A stretch of 64,000 nt of DNA from Leptospira fainei serovar Hurstbridge str. BUT 6 (GTDB lineage: Bacteria; Spirochaetota; Leptospiria; Leptospirales; Leptospiraceae). The stretch spans positions 1,302,001-1,366,000 of the forward strand of contig NZ_AKWZ02000010.1 in the NCBI RefSeq assembly GCF_000306235.2, given 5' to 3'. The notes under the pieces are model-generated. The model did no database searches, was not told where the DNA came from, and saw only the letters and a program-made list of their open reading frames with translations. Below, piece by piece: positions 49,962 through 62,300 of the stretch; positions within the stretch are counted from its first letter, which is position 1; each line of letters starts with the position of its first letter. The translations under genes were made by a program, and so were the position numbers.

Positions 49962-52900
49962 TTAGGGAAGTATCAAATCTTTCCAATCATCCGTATTGTC
50001 ACGGGAGCCATAAATCTGTCCCGTAGCATAGTGCTCTTCGATTTTCTTTTTCCATTCGCGGGTCTTTAGTTGAGCTTCCGCTAATCCCTGAAGGAAAACG
50101 GTTCTAAGATCCTCGATGGAAGCGAAGGTATCGTCCAAGACCCCGGTTTTTTTCGCATCTTCGACGGCTCTAGATTTTATTCTAAAGGACTCCAGGAATT
50201 CGCGACGGACTAATTCTATCTCGTCATTTTTTCCTTCTTTTTTCAGCGCTTCAACTTTCGCTCCTTGGAATAAATCGAAGGCGGATGAAGCTCCCATGAC
50301 CGCTAAAACAGCATCGGAAAAAGCGTAATAAGCGATACCGGGTCTAAGAAATCCGCTGAAGGCGTGGATCTGTCTTCCTCCGTAGTTTTGTCTGAGAACG
50401 ACCGACACGACCGGAACTTGCGAAAGCACGTTCACATCTAAAGACTCTCCGCCGATCTGCTGTATTCTCAATCGTTCTTGTTTGGTTCCGGGAACAAAAC
50501 CCGGTGCATCCGAAATCATTAATAGCGGGATCTTATGTTTATTTACGAATTCTGCAAATACTCGGAATTTTTCCGTTCCTGGTGCGTCCGGTGCACCTCC
50601 GTCTTTCGGTTGATCTGCAATGATTGCAACGGTCTTTCCCCCAAGTCGACCCAATCCCGTTATTAAACTCGAGCCCGGATCGGCTTCATAGAATTCAAGA
50701 AAAGAATCAGCGTCCAAAATTCGAGATACGACTTTCTCCTTCATATCGTATGAGGCGGATGTATCGGCGGGCAACTCTATCTTTCTATTGTTCGAAGTTT
50801 CCGAAAGAATCTCCCTCGTTCGTAATAATGAAAAGAATTTTCTAATCTTGTCGTAAGCTTCGGCTTCGGATGTGGCGTCGAACGTGGCCCATTGTTTCGC
50901 GTCGGACAGTTCTTTCTTCGTTGCTCTATCCCTGGATACGGAGGAGTCGTCGAGTAATAGCCACGCATCCCCCGCCGACGTCAGTTCCGGTATTCGAATT
51001 CCTTCCGGATGTTTTAACAAGTGCAGGCAAACCCCTTGAAAGTCCTGAAGCGATTTTTGAAAATCGCGTCTCGGTCGTAATGAATCGGAATCGTCCCAAT
51101 GAGAACTTCGAAACCATCGACTGCCATAAACCAATAAAAGATCCGCTCCCGTTTTTTGTGCGATTCGAACCGATTCTTTGGCTTTAATTATACAAGACAG
51201 AGAATGAAATCCGTAACTAGTACGCGGACCGAGAGTAAGAACAGGGCTGTCGCCTAAGCGGACAAATCCTGAAACAAGCGATCCCGATCCGGAATAATTC
51301 TCTTTTACGCTTAAAAGAAAATTAGTTTCGGAATTTCTAATTAGTTCGTTTTCATCTAAGACAACCCATTCTTCTTTGGAAAGCTGCGCTCCGATTGATA
51401 TTCGTGAAGAGGTCTTATTTTTACCGAGTAACACTTCCTGGATTCGATGCAAATACCAAAGAAGTTGAAGCTTATCGCTCGCCACAAAATCAACGGTACC
51501 CGTAGCCTGACCCATAATTCTGGCGCCCCCGATTTCGTAATTGGTGAACTTTTCACCGGTCACCGATTCGATAACCGCCGATCCGGTTAGCACCCGGTAG
51601 GATTCTTCTTCGTTTAACAGAAGCTGTAAAGAAGCCTGGGACGATCCGTATACGTCTAATCCTGTAGAAGAACCGACTCCTATTGCGATTATAAAACAAC
51701 GGTTAGGCTTTTCGGTCGCTATATAAGGTCGAAAATCCTTTCCGTAGACTTGTTCCATCTTGTCGCATATTTCTCTTAGAACGGGATCTTTATGAGATTC
51801 GATTGCTCCTCGAAACTCGGCGGCATTCACTCTTGCGGTCAGAAGCGAATTCATGAAGAAACCTTCCGCCGCCCGATTTAAGGAAACCATTCCTTCGCGA
51901 ATATTTGCGCCGGCTCCGTCATTCCAAACGTATAACGGAATATCGCTTCGATAGGCATAGTAAGTCGAGGCTATATATTTTCTTCCTTCGATATCGCCGG
52001 TAGCGCCGCCTGCCACCCTTGAATCTTTAAAGAAAAATACGGCGTCTTTACCGCCCATTTTCCCAACAAAGATTTTTGCACCGGGGGTATAGGTTTCCGA
52101 TTGGCCTGTCTTGGGATTCACCCTTGTAATCCCGTCGGCGATCGGAACTAGTATTTCGCGTACCGTACTCGGATCGAATGTTTCGTTAATCCAGTGTTCC
52201 AGAGGCCATTTTCCTTTACGGAATAACGCCGCGTCTTTTGAGTCCGCCGGCAAGGTGTAGGGGAATCTAGGATCGTTCGGATGAACGATATCCATTCTCA
52301 GCTTACCTTCCTTGAAAAAGAGCGAGAACGTTCTAATTTTATCGGACAAAGAATCGAAAATTTCCAAAGTAAATTGGCTATATAATCCGTGTAAAAAGAA
52401 ACGAACTACCGAATTTGCGGAATCTATTATATTTTCATAATTCAATACTCGATCTTCATCCGATGAGAGGTCGAACGGAACCGGAATGTCCGTCGTAATG
52501 ATTTCCAATCTGAAAAGATCGACTCTACTTAAAGATTGTGCTCCTTGCAGTATGCACGCCGCGTTTTTGGCTGCAGTCTCTAAAGCGGACCGGAAAAGGT
52601 CTAACCGCGGATCGGGCGTAATTGCGGAAAAAAGAATATATTCTTTTTCTCTTCCGTAATCGATCAAGTATAGATACTGGCCTTTCTCCGGGGAAAATAG
52701 ACGCGTTAGGTCCCCTTTGGATTTCCAGAAGTCTATTTTCTTCGCGAATCTTTCCGCTAAAGGGGGGGAAAGATCGGTCGGTAATAAAGGAAGCGGCGTT
52801 TTGAAAGATTGTCTAAAGAGTATTTCCAGTCTTTCTCCGCTTTCTTCGGAGACTAAAGACCAAGGATTCTTTACGAATCTAATATAATCGAAAACATGCC

Positions 52901-55886
52901 TTCTGGAAATCGTCGTATTTCCGCCTCGAAATTTTTGAGGACGGTTGCCCCGCAATGCAAGAATTCGTCTCGCTGTTTTTTCAAGAGTAGGCTCCTTTTC
53001 CCTTTCTTCCAGATAGATGATAGCATGAAGAGCCAACTCGACAGATCTCGTGGAAGGAGCAAATAAGGAAAATTTCTCCAGAATTTTAACGAAGATTTCC
53101 TTCCCTTCGCGTAAATTTGCGTAAGCCCTGACTAGATATAGAAAGGCCTCTTTCTGCTCCTTTGTCCGGCGTACCGGACTCCAATTTTGGACTCCATAGG
53201 AATGGAAGGCCCCGGAAAGCAATTTTCTAGTGGATTTGGAAGGATTATATCCTTCGGTTTCCCATTGAGAAAGAAGTCGATGTATTTCGCCGAAATGGGA
53301 AAATTTCGTGCCGGGATCGGAGGAGAATAGCCGCCGAACAAGAACATGAAATTTTAGAATATCAAGATAAAAGGTTTCCCATCGCTTGGCTTCGATTTCC
53401 GATTCTTTTTGAATTTTAAAAGTAGAAAGAATATATCCTATTTTTGGAATAAATTCTTCTTCTCTAAAAGTTCCCGAAACCCAAGACATCAGTAGTTTTC
53501 TAAGATCGGCTCCTTTGTATGAAATCGATTGAATTGGTAAATGTCCGTTGGATGGATCCGAATTCGTGGGAATTTTTTCCCAGTTCTCCCAAAGGGAATC
53601 TAGGGAGTTTTCGATTTCCTTTTCTTCGGAGATCGAACTCTCGGTTTCTTTTCGCGTTTCAATTTTAGCTAATATTTCTCCTTCGCCGAATCCTTTTCCC
53701 AAAATCATCCCCGAGGCCGTAGCTCCGCGAATTAATCTTGAAAGATCTCCGTGTTCGGCAAGGTAAGTTAACTCGCCTCCGATCGGAGCCTTAAGAATCG
53801 TTTCCATTTTCATTGCGGAGATGACGATAAGCGGATCTCCTTCCTGAACGGAATCTCCTTCTTTCCAAGTCTTACCTGACGACGGATTATCGGCGATTTT
53901 AACGAATGTCCCTTGAAAAGGTGAACGTAGATTTCCCGGGTTATCTTTCGGATTTTTACTGCTCTTAACACGGACGGTAAAGCGAAGAAAACGTAGTTTG
54001 CCTTCTCCGTCGGAGAAACGAACCGAATGAAACGACGATCTGCGATCCACGCGAACCGGGATAATTCGACCGCGAAATTCCACCGTGAATTCTTCTCCGG
54101 AATTTCCGCCGGTAGTCAAACCGATCCGCCCGAAATACTTTCCGTTCAGCAAAACTTCGAAAGTGTTGAAGCCGACTTTAAAGAGTCTAAATTGAAGATT
54201 TCGATCGCCGGATCGCAAATCGAACTTGTGTGAAAAATATTCGGACTCCTCCGAATTGAGTAATCTAGGAAGATCGCCGTCTTTGAAGGCGTCCGTTAAG
54301 GCTTTTTCCGAAATAAGATTACTTTCCGCAATGCAGCAAAACAAAGCGCCTTCTTCTCGATCGGTGAAGTCCTGTTCGGTAAGTTCGGGATTTTCATTTA
54401 GAATTCGATTATCGTAATTTCCGTTGCGAAAAGAATCGTGGCGGATTAATTTCAGCAACTGCTCATGATTGGTAGTGAGCCCTTTTACGTAGAGCTCGCT
54501 AAGAGCCCTCTCCATTCGCAATAATGCTTCTTCTCGGCTCGTTCCAAAGGCTATGAGTTTGCCGATCATCGGATCGTAATCGCCTAAAATTCTATCCCCC
54601 TTTCTGAATCCGAAATCGCATCTGACTCCGTTAAACGTAGGTAATTCCAATTCGGTAATTCGACCCGGAGCAGGTGAATAATTTTGAAATGGATCCTCCG
54701 CATAAATTCTACATTGTATGGAATGATTTCTAGCCGAGAATCTTCTTCTTACTACGGATTCAAACGGAATTTCCGATTCTCTTCCGTCGAAGAAAAGAAT
54801 TTGCCATTTTGCAAGATCGATTCCTAAGGATTGATCGGTAACGGGATATTCCACCTGAAGTCTGGTATTCATTTCTAGAAAACCGAAATTCCCGGTCTTT
54901 CCATCCAACAAAAATTCGACTGTCCCGGCGCCGCAACCGTCCGAATAGCCTGATATGTGAGCGATTCGCTCAGCAGAGGATAATAACTGAAGTAAGGTTC
55001 GATCGTCTAGAAAAGTTTCTCCGCTTTCTTCGACGACTTTTTGGTTTCTACGCTGAACGGCACATTTTCGGACTCCGACTGCGGTAGAGTTGAAAATTTG
55101 AACTTCGAAATGGGACGGGTGCTCCACGAATTTCTCTAAAAAATAAGTTCCATTCCCGTAGGCTTGGCGACCTATGCGTTCTGCGCTTTCAACCGCGCCT
55201 TTTAATTCTTCGGAATTGTAGGCGACAACCATTCCCTTGCCGCCGCCGCCGGCATCTAGTTTCACCATAACCGGATAACCGATTCGTTCCGCCTCTTTGA
55301 TTGCCTCAAGTTCCCCCTGAGTGATAGGCCCACTTCCGTCAAATAGCGGGATCCCGTTTTCACGAGCGAGATTCCTTGCATCCAATTTATTTCCGACCCT
55401 GCGCATTACGAACGCTTTAGGACCCATAAAAATTATGTTTTTCTTATATATTTTGGAAGCTGCTTCTAAGGTTTCTACAAAACGAAAATCTTCGGAAAGA
55501 AATCCGTAACCCGGGTAAATCGCATCCGCGTCCGAGAGTAGGGTTGCGGCTACTACCGTTTGTATATTCGAGTATCTATCCGGATCCCCGATGTATAAAA
55601 TTTCATCGGCAGGTTCGTACCAGGATTGTCCTTTATCCGGATCGGTTACTATCGCAACCGATCGGATCCCTTCTTCTCTTAAGGCTAAGAAAAATCTTTT
55701 TGCGATTTCACCTCTATTGGCGACTAGTACTTTTCGCAATTTTCCCCGTCTCGCCGGAAGTTGTTCCGAAATTTCGGAACGGTTCGGATTAAGGGATTTC
55801 AGCTCCCGGATGAGGGCTTCTATTTGGGGAAGGCTTACCGTTCCTTCTAATATTGAATCCGGTTCGGGTTTTCGCGTTGGTATCAT
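49962..55886 (-). CDS. Single-chain multidomain acyl-CoA carboxylase (BC-BCCP-CT)
   Basis: The 1974-residue protein joins all ACC activities. Residues about 48-500 form biotin carboxylase (KVLVANRGEIAKR, the ATP-grasp loop DAGGGGKGM near 211-219, FLEMNTRLQVEY near 336-347). Residues about 650-745 form the biotin carrier, with the biotin Lys in SAMKMETILKA at residue 693. A central region of about 500 residues without clear motifs follows, then the carboxyltransferase in two halves (about 1280-1600 with VYGSSQASLQLLL and GGARIMGQATG; about 1709-1974 with DQPKDGGAPDAPG, SDAPGFVPGTKQE, LRQNYGGR). The order matches eukaryotic ACC. It starts 9 bases after acpS and should supply malonyl-CoA to the FAS; propionyl-CoA as substrate cannot be excluded. 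Confidence 0.93.
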   Translation of the reverse strand: MIPTRKPEPDSILEGTVSLPQIEALIRELKSLNPNRSEISEQLPARRGKLRKVLVANRGEIAKRFFLALREEGIRSVAIVTDPDKGQSWYEPADEILYIGDPDRYSNIQTVVAATLLSDADAIYPGYGFLSEDFRFVETLEAASKIYKKNIIFMGPKAFVMRRVGNKLDARNLARENGIPLFDGSGPITQGELEAIKEAERIGYPVMVKLDAGGGGKGMVVAYNSEELKGAVESAERIGRQAYGNGTYFLEKFVEHPSHFEVQIFNSTAVGVRKCAVQRRNQKVVEESGETFLDDRTLLQLLSSAERIAHISGYSDGCGAGTVEFLLDGKTGNFGFLEMNTRLQVEYPVTDQSLGIDLAKWQILFFDGRESEIPFESVVRRRFSARNHSIQCRIYAEDPFQNYSPAPGRITELELPTFNGVRCDFGFRKGDRILGDYDPMIGKLIAFGTSREEALLRMERALSELYVKGLTTNHEQLLKLIRHDSFRNGNYDNRILNENPELTEQDFTDREEGALFCCIAESNLISEKALTDAFKDGDLPRLLNSEESEYFSHKFDLRSGDRNLQFRLFKVGFNTFEVLLNGKYFGRIGLTTGGNSGEEFTVEFRGRIIPVRVDRRSSFHSVRFSDGEGKLRFLRFTVRVKSSKNPKDNPGNLRSPFQGTFVKIADNPSSGKTWKEGDSVQEGDPLIVISAMKMETILKAPIGGELTYLAEHGDLSRLIRGATASGMILGKGFGEGEILAKIETRKETESSISEEKEIENSLDSLWENWEKIPTNSDPSNGHLPIQSISYKGADLRKLLMSWVSGTFREEEFIPKIGYILSTFKIQKESEIEAKRWETFYLDILKFHVLVRRLFSSDPGTKFSHFGEIHRLLSQWETEGYNPSKSTRKLLSGAFHSYGVQNWSPVRRTKEQKEAFLYLVRAYANLREGKEIFVKILEKFSLFAPSTRSVELALHAIIYLEEREKEPTLEKTARRILALRGNRPQKFRGGNTTISRRHVFDYIRFVKNPWSLVSEESGERLEILFRQSFKTPLPLLPTDLSPPLAERFAKKIDFWKSKGDLTRLFSPEKGQYLYLIDYGREKEYILFSAITPDPRLDLFRSALETAAKNAACILQGAQSLSRVDLFRLEIITTDIPVPFDLSSDEDRVLNYENIIDSANSVVRFFLHGLYSQFTLEIFDSLSDKIRTFSLFFKEGKLRMDIVHPNDPRFPYTLPADSKDAALFRKGKWPLEHWINETFDPSTVREILVPIADGITRVNPKTGQSETYTPGAKIFVGKMGGKDAVFFFKDSRVAGGATGDIEGRKYIASTYYAYRSDIPLYVWNDGAGANIREGMVSLNRAAEGFFMNSLLTARVNAAEFRGAIESHKDPVLREICDKMEQVYGKDFRPYIATEKPNRCFIIAIGVGSSTGLDVYGSSQASLQLLLNEEESYRVLTGSAVIESVTGEKFTNYEIGGARIMGQATGTVDFVASDKLQLLWYLHRIQEVLLGKNKTSSRISIGAQLSKEEWVVLDENELIRNSETNFLLSVKENYSGSGSLVSGFVRLGDSPVLTLGPRTSYGFHSLSCIIKAKESVRIAQKTGADLLLVYGSRWFRSSHWDDSDSLRPRRDFQKSLQDFQGVCLHLLKHPEGIRIPELTSAGDAWLLLDDSSVSRDRATKKELSDAKQWATFDATSEAEAYDKIRKFFSLLRTREILSETSNNRKIELPADTSASYDMKEKVVSRILDADSFLEFYEADPGSSLITGLGRLGGKTVAIIADQPKDGGAPDAPGTEKFRVFAEFVNKHKIPLLMISDAPGFVPGTKQERLRIQQIGGESLDVNVLSQVPVVSVVLRQNYGGRQIHAFSGFLRPGIAYYAFSDAVLAVMGASSAFDLFQGAKVEALKKEGKNDEIELVRREFLESFRIKSRAVEDAKKTGVLDDTFASIEDLRTVFLQGLAEAQLKTREWKKKIEEHYATGQIYGSRDNTDDWKDLILP

Positions 55887-55895
55887 CTCAATTTC

Positions 55896-56345
55896 CTAAA
55901 GTGCTAGGAGAACTTCCGAAAATGCGTAGTCCCCTGCGTGAGTTATACTGATTCGAATACAGGAAGATTTTACTTTTTCCATGTAATCGGAAAGAGTCCC
56001 GTAAAAGCGAAAATAGGGGCGACCGTAGTTATCATTGCGCACTTCGATCTCGATATAATTGGGTTGAAACACGGCATCCAAATGGAGGCGAGGTCCGTCC
56101 AACGCTTTGATCAACGCTTCTTTTGCCGCGTATCTGCCCGCGTAATAAGTCGCTCGTTGAAGAACCGGTTTCGTATCTGCTTTTGCTCTTTCCCAATCGG
56201 TAAAGGTTTCTTTGAAGAAAACGGTACCGGGTTCCGCTAGCGCGTCCTTAAATTCCGGAATAAAGACTAAATCGACTCCTACGGAAATGCCGGGGAAGAC
56301 AGGTTGACAGACCTCGGAAATTTCTCTATCCAGTTCCGAAGTCAT
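55896..56345 (-). CDS. acpS: Holo-[acyl-carrier-protein] synthase
   Basis: AcpS moves 4'-phosphopantetheine from CoA to the conserved Ser of an acyl carrier protein. The 149-residue protein has the family motifs VGVDLVFIPEF (catalytic Asp near residue 24), ETFTDWERA, the KEA motif in RYAAKEALIKAL and the C-terminal SITHAGDYAFSEVLL. The start ATG overlaps the FAS stop by 4 bases (ATGA), and the carboxylase follows 9 bases after its stop, so it lies in the middle of a coupled operon. In mycobacteria acpS likewise follows fas. Its obvious substrate is the ACP inside the neighbouring FAS. Confidence 0.95.
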   Translation of the reverse strand: MTSELDREISEVCQPVFPGISVGVDLVFIPEFKDALAEPGTVFFKETFTDWERAKADTKPVLQRATYYAGRYAAKEALIKALDGPRLHLDAVFQPNYIEIEVRNDNYGRPYFRFYGTLSDYMEKVKSSCIRISITHAGDYAFSEVLLAL

Positions 56346-59300
56346 TTTGAAGATACCGAAGATTTGGCTTTTCTGAAAGAAGAGTCCAGTAGCAGCGACA
56401 CTTCTTCTTCATCGAAGTAGGATTTCGTTTTTCGCTCGTACATCGGCTTGCCGATTCCCATTCTAATTTCATGATATCGATTTCTTCCCGAAATTTCCCG
56501 TTCCTTTCGGATAGAAAGATAATTCTGTCTTTGCTCGGGACTCAGTGTCGCTAGGAAGAAGTCGGAGTGTACGAAAACGCACAATGCACCCACATGTCCG
56601 AAGCCTAAGGTAGTCAGCATCCCAGCCTTGAGTTTATGCTTTCCATAACGAATCGATTGGTCCGTAAAGGTTAGGAAAGAGAATGCATTCATGTCCGGAT
56701 CGACCTCTTCCAGGTTTCGATTACCCGTCACTATGCCTTCCTCCAGGGTTTGAAGTACTCCGACCGTTTGCCATGCGGCGGCTCCTCCCTTAGAATGTCC
56801 GGTTAGCGATTTTTGTGAAACGATCGGAAGTAAATTTCCGGGTGTCCTGCCTAACTTGCTAAGAAGCGAATATAGAAGTTTGTTTTCATTCTTGTCGTTG
56901 GCTTTAGTCGAAGTATCATGTTTATATGCGACTCCGATATCGTCCACAGTAAGGCCGAAGGCTGCCAACGCGGATCGGATAGGAGAGACCCCGTCTCCGC
57001 CAGGCTGAAATTTCCCCGAGAGTAAAGTTTGAACTTCCTCGAATAGTTCCTTACCGCCGTCGCCGAAAGAAGAGATCATTCTTTCCTTTTCCTGTTTCCA
57101 GCTTATTAAGGCTTTTTTTCTTTGTTCAACGTTCCAGACTTGCGAAGTTCCTTTCGATTCGGCACCTAACGATAGTAAGCCGAGTCCGGGAGCGGGGATG
57201 GAGGCTTGAATTCCGTCCGTCTTGGAGCCGGCGTATGCAAGTATTCCATAAACGGGGAGGCCGGCTTCCAAGGCTAAATCTCCGCGCGCTAATAGGATGA
57301 CTCCGCCTCCATGCGCTTCCACGAATCCGTTTCGACGAATATCATTCGGTCTGCATATTCCGGAAGCTGCTATACCCGAAGCCTCCATCTCAACGCTATC
57401 TGCGGTGGCCTGCATATCTCCGAAACCGATCAGACCTTCTTCGGAGAAGTCGTCGAAGGCTCCCGCCAACATGAATCTCGCTTTTCCATCCCGGATGATG
57501 TTCATTGCCATTTCTAAGGACACTCCCGCTGTGGCACATGCCGCGACCGGAGTTTGAACGGGGCCATAAGCGCCTACATAGGATGTTAACGCCCATGCTG
57601 CGGTGACGTTTATTAAGGATTCTTGAAGTGCATCGTGCTGCCTTTCTTGTCCTAAGAGGAAATCCTGAAACATACGTTTCATCTTGCTCATTCCGCCCAT
57701 CCCTGATCCGACGGTCGACCCGACTAAACCGGGATGTAGGTAAGCATAAAGCTCAAGCGGCTCCATACCCGAGCGCAAGAACGCTTCGCAGGTACAATAT
57801 AGATTGTATAAGGTTATTTCATCTACCTGCTTCGTTAAGTCTTTGGGTAAACCGTATCTTGTCGGATCCCATCCTTTCGGAATCTGTCCGGCGACCTTAC
57901 GGTTTACGCCAAGGGCCTTTTTCACTTTGATCAGGCTTCCTTTTTTTCTTTTGATGAACCATTTGTCTTTTTCGGAGTCGAAATATACTTCGGTTGAGTC
58001 GGGTTCCGCTCGATGGAAATCTTCCGCTTCCGAACTATTGGAAACGGGAAGGAAGAAATCATCCTCTAAAACGACGTCAACGAACGAAATAAGGGAATTT
58101 GGATCGAATCCGCGAGAAGAAGCGTCTATAAATCGAATACCAGTATTTTCTAATATTGGTTTTTCATATCTGCTCTTTGCTTCCCATTCTTGGATTGCAT
58201 CTCCGGTTTCGGCGTCCGTCCAAGATCTTCCTTTATCGGAGGCCTGGTATTTTACCATCCCCATCGTCCAAGCGAGTTCCAACGCGCCTTCTAACGATAG
58301 TATTCCGCTTTTTTCCAATTCCCAACGACTAACTGAATTTCCTCCGGGCCCTATTTCCGCGAATCCGACTACGCATATTAAATTTGTCGGGTCCAAATGA
58401 GTAAGATCTCCGTAGGACTTCAATTCGCGATCCGTAGGTACCGAAGGAAAAGAGAAGACTTCCTTCGGTAACGGATGGATTCGTTTTGCTCGGATTTTTT
58501 GCGGAAGTATTTCTGACAATAACTGGCTGGACTCTCGTTTATTCTTGGCTTCTAATATGATATTGGATCTTATTTTGGCCAATGTCGCTCCGAGATTCGG
58601 CTGAGATTCAAGGCCTCCCGTAAAATAAGCTTTAAGAATATCTATTTTACGATTATTGAGCGAGTAATATGCCAAACTTGAAATAAGGGTCCCCATATCT
58701 CGTTTTGAGAAAGTGAAAACATCCGTCTCCTTTTCCAAGGCTTCGGCAACCAAATCATTGGCTTCCATTAAACCGGTTCCTCTGACCCAACCTATCACGC
58801 AGCCGATGATTCGGGTATTTTTACCCCAATCTTCCGATTCCGAAAATTTCTTTCTGAAGAGCGCCTCTAAGCCTAGTTTTGTTTCGGCGTATAATCCGTC
58901 TTTTCCGAAGATTCCGTGATTCGGCGATAAAGGTAGGATTACGTTCAAAGGAGAAGCATCCGGGCCCAGCGAACGGCGAGAACGTCCTAATACCCCGATC
59001 AGTTTTTCGACTCCTAAGAGCATGACTTGCAAGGAAACTAGAGAAGAGGAATCCAATTGTGATGCGGCATTTTCCTCGCCGATAGCGCCGAACGGCAGTA
59101 GTAAATCCGGTTCCCAATTTTTCGCTATAAGCCATTCCGATAAGAAGCGAATGTCATCCAACGAACCTTGCGAGAACGGTACGATTTGTAGAGAAGCTCC
59201 AGGCGAGCCGAATTCTTGAAAGACTTCTTTGTATAAACGGACTTTCTGCGACGAGTAGGAAGTCGTAGTAAGAACGACGTCGGCTCCTCCAGCCAATAGC

Positions 59301-62300
59301 CCCTGAACGGTTTCAAGAGCGATCGAATTGGGGCCGGCTCCCGTTACCAAAACCTTCTTTCCGCTAAAGCTTATTCCTTCCGATACGATAGAACTGAGAA
59401 CCTCTCCGAATGAATTCGTGAAAGCGGTATTTAAATCGAAGTTGTTTCCAAAATCGGGACTTGTTTTTAGTAAAACTTTAGATTTTAAGAATTCTCTAAT
59501 GTTTACCTGCTGTTCTATTTCCGAATAATTCCATCCGCCATCGTTGGAGATTTCAAGACGCGGTCTAAGAATCGCAGATTCTACTTTAAAGATCGGTAGG
59601 GAAGATGATCGGTTGTTCTTTTCGAGTAAGGATCGTACGAAAGAATTTCTTAATTCCTTCGTTTGAATTTTCGAAAATTCTTCGGACTTATTCCAATATT
59701 CGTATACTTCGGCAAGCAGAGTCGATCGATGATTGGAAAGATAGGTTTCCTCTTTCGACCTCATTTTAGTGCGCCTTCCATCGGCGATTTCGGTTAATAG
59801 TTGAAGAAGTTTTTTCTTCGCCCATTGACTTGAATTTTGGAACGTGACGATCTTTTTTTCGTCGAAAATCGAAGCGATTTCGCTTTGCCCGGAACTCCGT
59901 TCTCTGGCACTATTCAGTAAATCTAAATCTCGGATTAAGTATTGAACAAACGGATCTTCGCCGAGAAGTCGGCTTCTAAGATCTCGAATGTTTTTACTAA
60001 ACACGCCCTCGGCGCCGAAATATTTACGCTCCAATTCTTCCAAAGCCGCGGCATCAATTTTAGCGCCTCCCCGGCCTCCTTTTGCGGAAGAAGCTTTATG
60101 AATTCTGATTCCTTTGCTTTGCGCGAAAATGTCGACGGCTTTGTCCAACCATCGAGCGGCTTCTTTTGCGCTACCGATGCGAGACGATATTGCTATCGAG
60201 CTTAGAGGACCTTTACGGATAGATTCTCCGTCTCTCGCGAATAAAGGTAAAAAAACGCTGATTTCGAATATTCCGGATTCTGAAAGTCCTCTTTCTTCCT
60301 TCAAATGGCGGAAAACTTCAGTCCTTCCAAAGTCGGGCGGAAAATGCTTCTTGAGAGTTTCTTCGAACGCGGTTCGTAAATAAGGACCAGGTTGAGTGTA
60401 TTGGGATTGTTCGCTTAACAAACGGTTTAATTCCCTAATCGGCTTTTCATGTCCTCCGTCCAAACTAGGCGTCCGAAATTCCGAGCCTAAATCGGCCATG
60501 ACTTGGTTTCTCTTCGAAGAGTTGCCTCCAAATAATGAATCAACCGTTTCTTCCTCTGAAATCTCCTCCGGTCTAACCCCGGCCTTAAGGGAGAGCAACG
60601 ATAATAAAGCGTCTTTTCTGTCCAAACCGACCGAAGCTTCGTCCCCGCTTCCTGAATCCATTTCATGTGAAGATCGATCAGGCTCGGATTCGACGGTATT
60701 CGTCGTTATCTGCCTGAGGCTTTCCGACGAGGGGGATGCGGTTGTAATATCGGATTGAGGGGATTGTCGGATGGGACTCCAGATCGCCTCCGGGACATCC
60801 TCCAATTCATAGAAGACCGAATTTCTATTTTCTTCCATATGAAGGATTTCATAGGAAGAATGATCCGGCACTTCTCGGATCGTCTGACGCGCCATCCCTG
60901 CCAGATCGCCTCGAGCTCCCAAGTCTATCAATCTTCGTACTTTTAATTGTTCGAATAAAACATCCTGTGTTTTGATCCACTGAACCGGCATCGCAAACTG
61001 ATACGCAAGTAATTCGATCAAAAGCAATCGACGAAGTTCCGAATCGGTTACGGCTTTGTGCGAATCCTTTAAGATTTCGGAAAGTATCGGACTACCGGAT
61101 GTTTCCGAAACTAGTCTGAGAAACTCTTCTTGAATGGAAAACGGTTTTGCAACCAAGTTCGGTATGTACGTCCCGTCCAATTCGGAGAAGTCCGAGCTTG
61201 ACGGGATGTTCGATTCTAACGTGTGCCTAAATTCGGCGACACCGGAAACCAAAACTCTGGAATGAAACGGGACGTCGATGCCTTCCAATCGAATCGTCGT
61301 CTTTTTACCTCTAACGATTTCCTTAAATTTGGCCTCCATTTCCGATAAGGCCTTTAGGTCTCCGGTTACGGAATATTGCTTATCTCGAATATTCAAGTTT
61401 ACTACTTCAAGAGGTAGACCCGTACTGACGCGAATCTGTTCTACTACCTCCAGGATCCTTTCTTCGGTTAACCCGACATGGCGATTTCCGAGAACCACAC
61501 TCATTCCGTACGGGCTTCTTCCTTCCGAATCGCGAGGAACCAACTCTTGCATGGTAAGTCCTCGACCGTAAACGATTCGTATAACGTTCTCTAATCCGAG
61601 AAATCCTCTCGCCGAAAGGGACGAGAATTCTCCCAGGGAATGTCCGGCGAATGGAGCGTCCGGCACTAAATATCCTCTGCCTTTCAGGATCTCCCAATCC
61701 GCCATAGACTTGGTCACTAACGCTACTTGGGTAAATTGAGTAAGATGAAGAACACCCTTTGGATGCGTCCAGTTTTTGCTTCCGACCCGCAATGAAGTCG
61801 GATTGTCTCGTACGATTTCCAGCAAAGAAAATCCTAATTCGTCGGTTACCGTTTTCTCCGCTCGTTCCCAGACTTTTCTCGCTTCGGAAAATTCTTCCAT
61901 AAGCTTGAGGCCCATCCCTTGCGATTGGGAACCTTGTCCAGTAAAGACGTAGCCGGTTTTTGGAGGTGCAATGACTGCTCTTGCCGACAGTTTACTCTCT
62001 CCGCTTCGATTCTCGACTTTTATTTCAAGAATTATATTTCCTTTAAGTTGAGAGGTATGAAAGGCTTCCACGCGCAATTCTTCTTCGAGATAAACGGGAG
62101 CTTCGAAGGATTCTTCCAGAGAAAGCAGCCGGGCGGAATCTCCTCCACACACGTCACGCGTTAATAATTTCAATACTTGTGAAGAAGTCCATAGTCCGTG
62201 GACGATTCGTTGATCCCAACCTCCGATTCGCGCAAAGTCGTCATCGGTATGAATCGGGTTCGTATCCCCTGATGCAGCAGAATAGTCCGACATATCCGAC

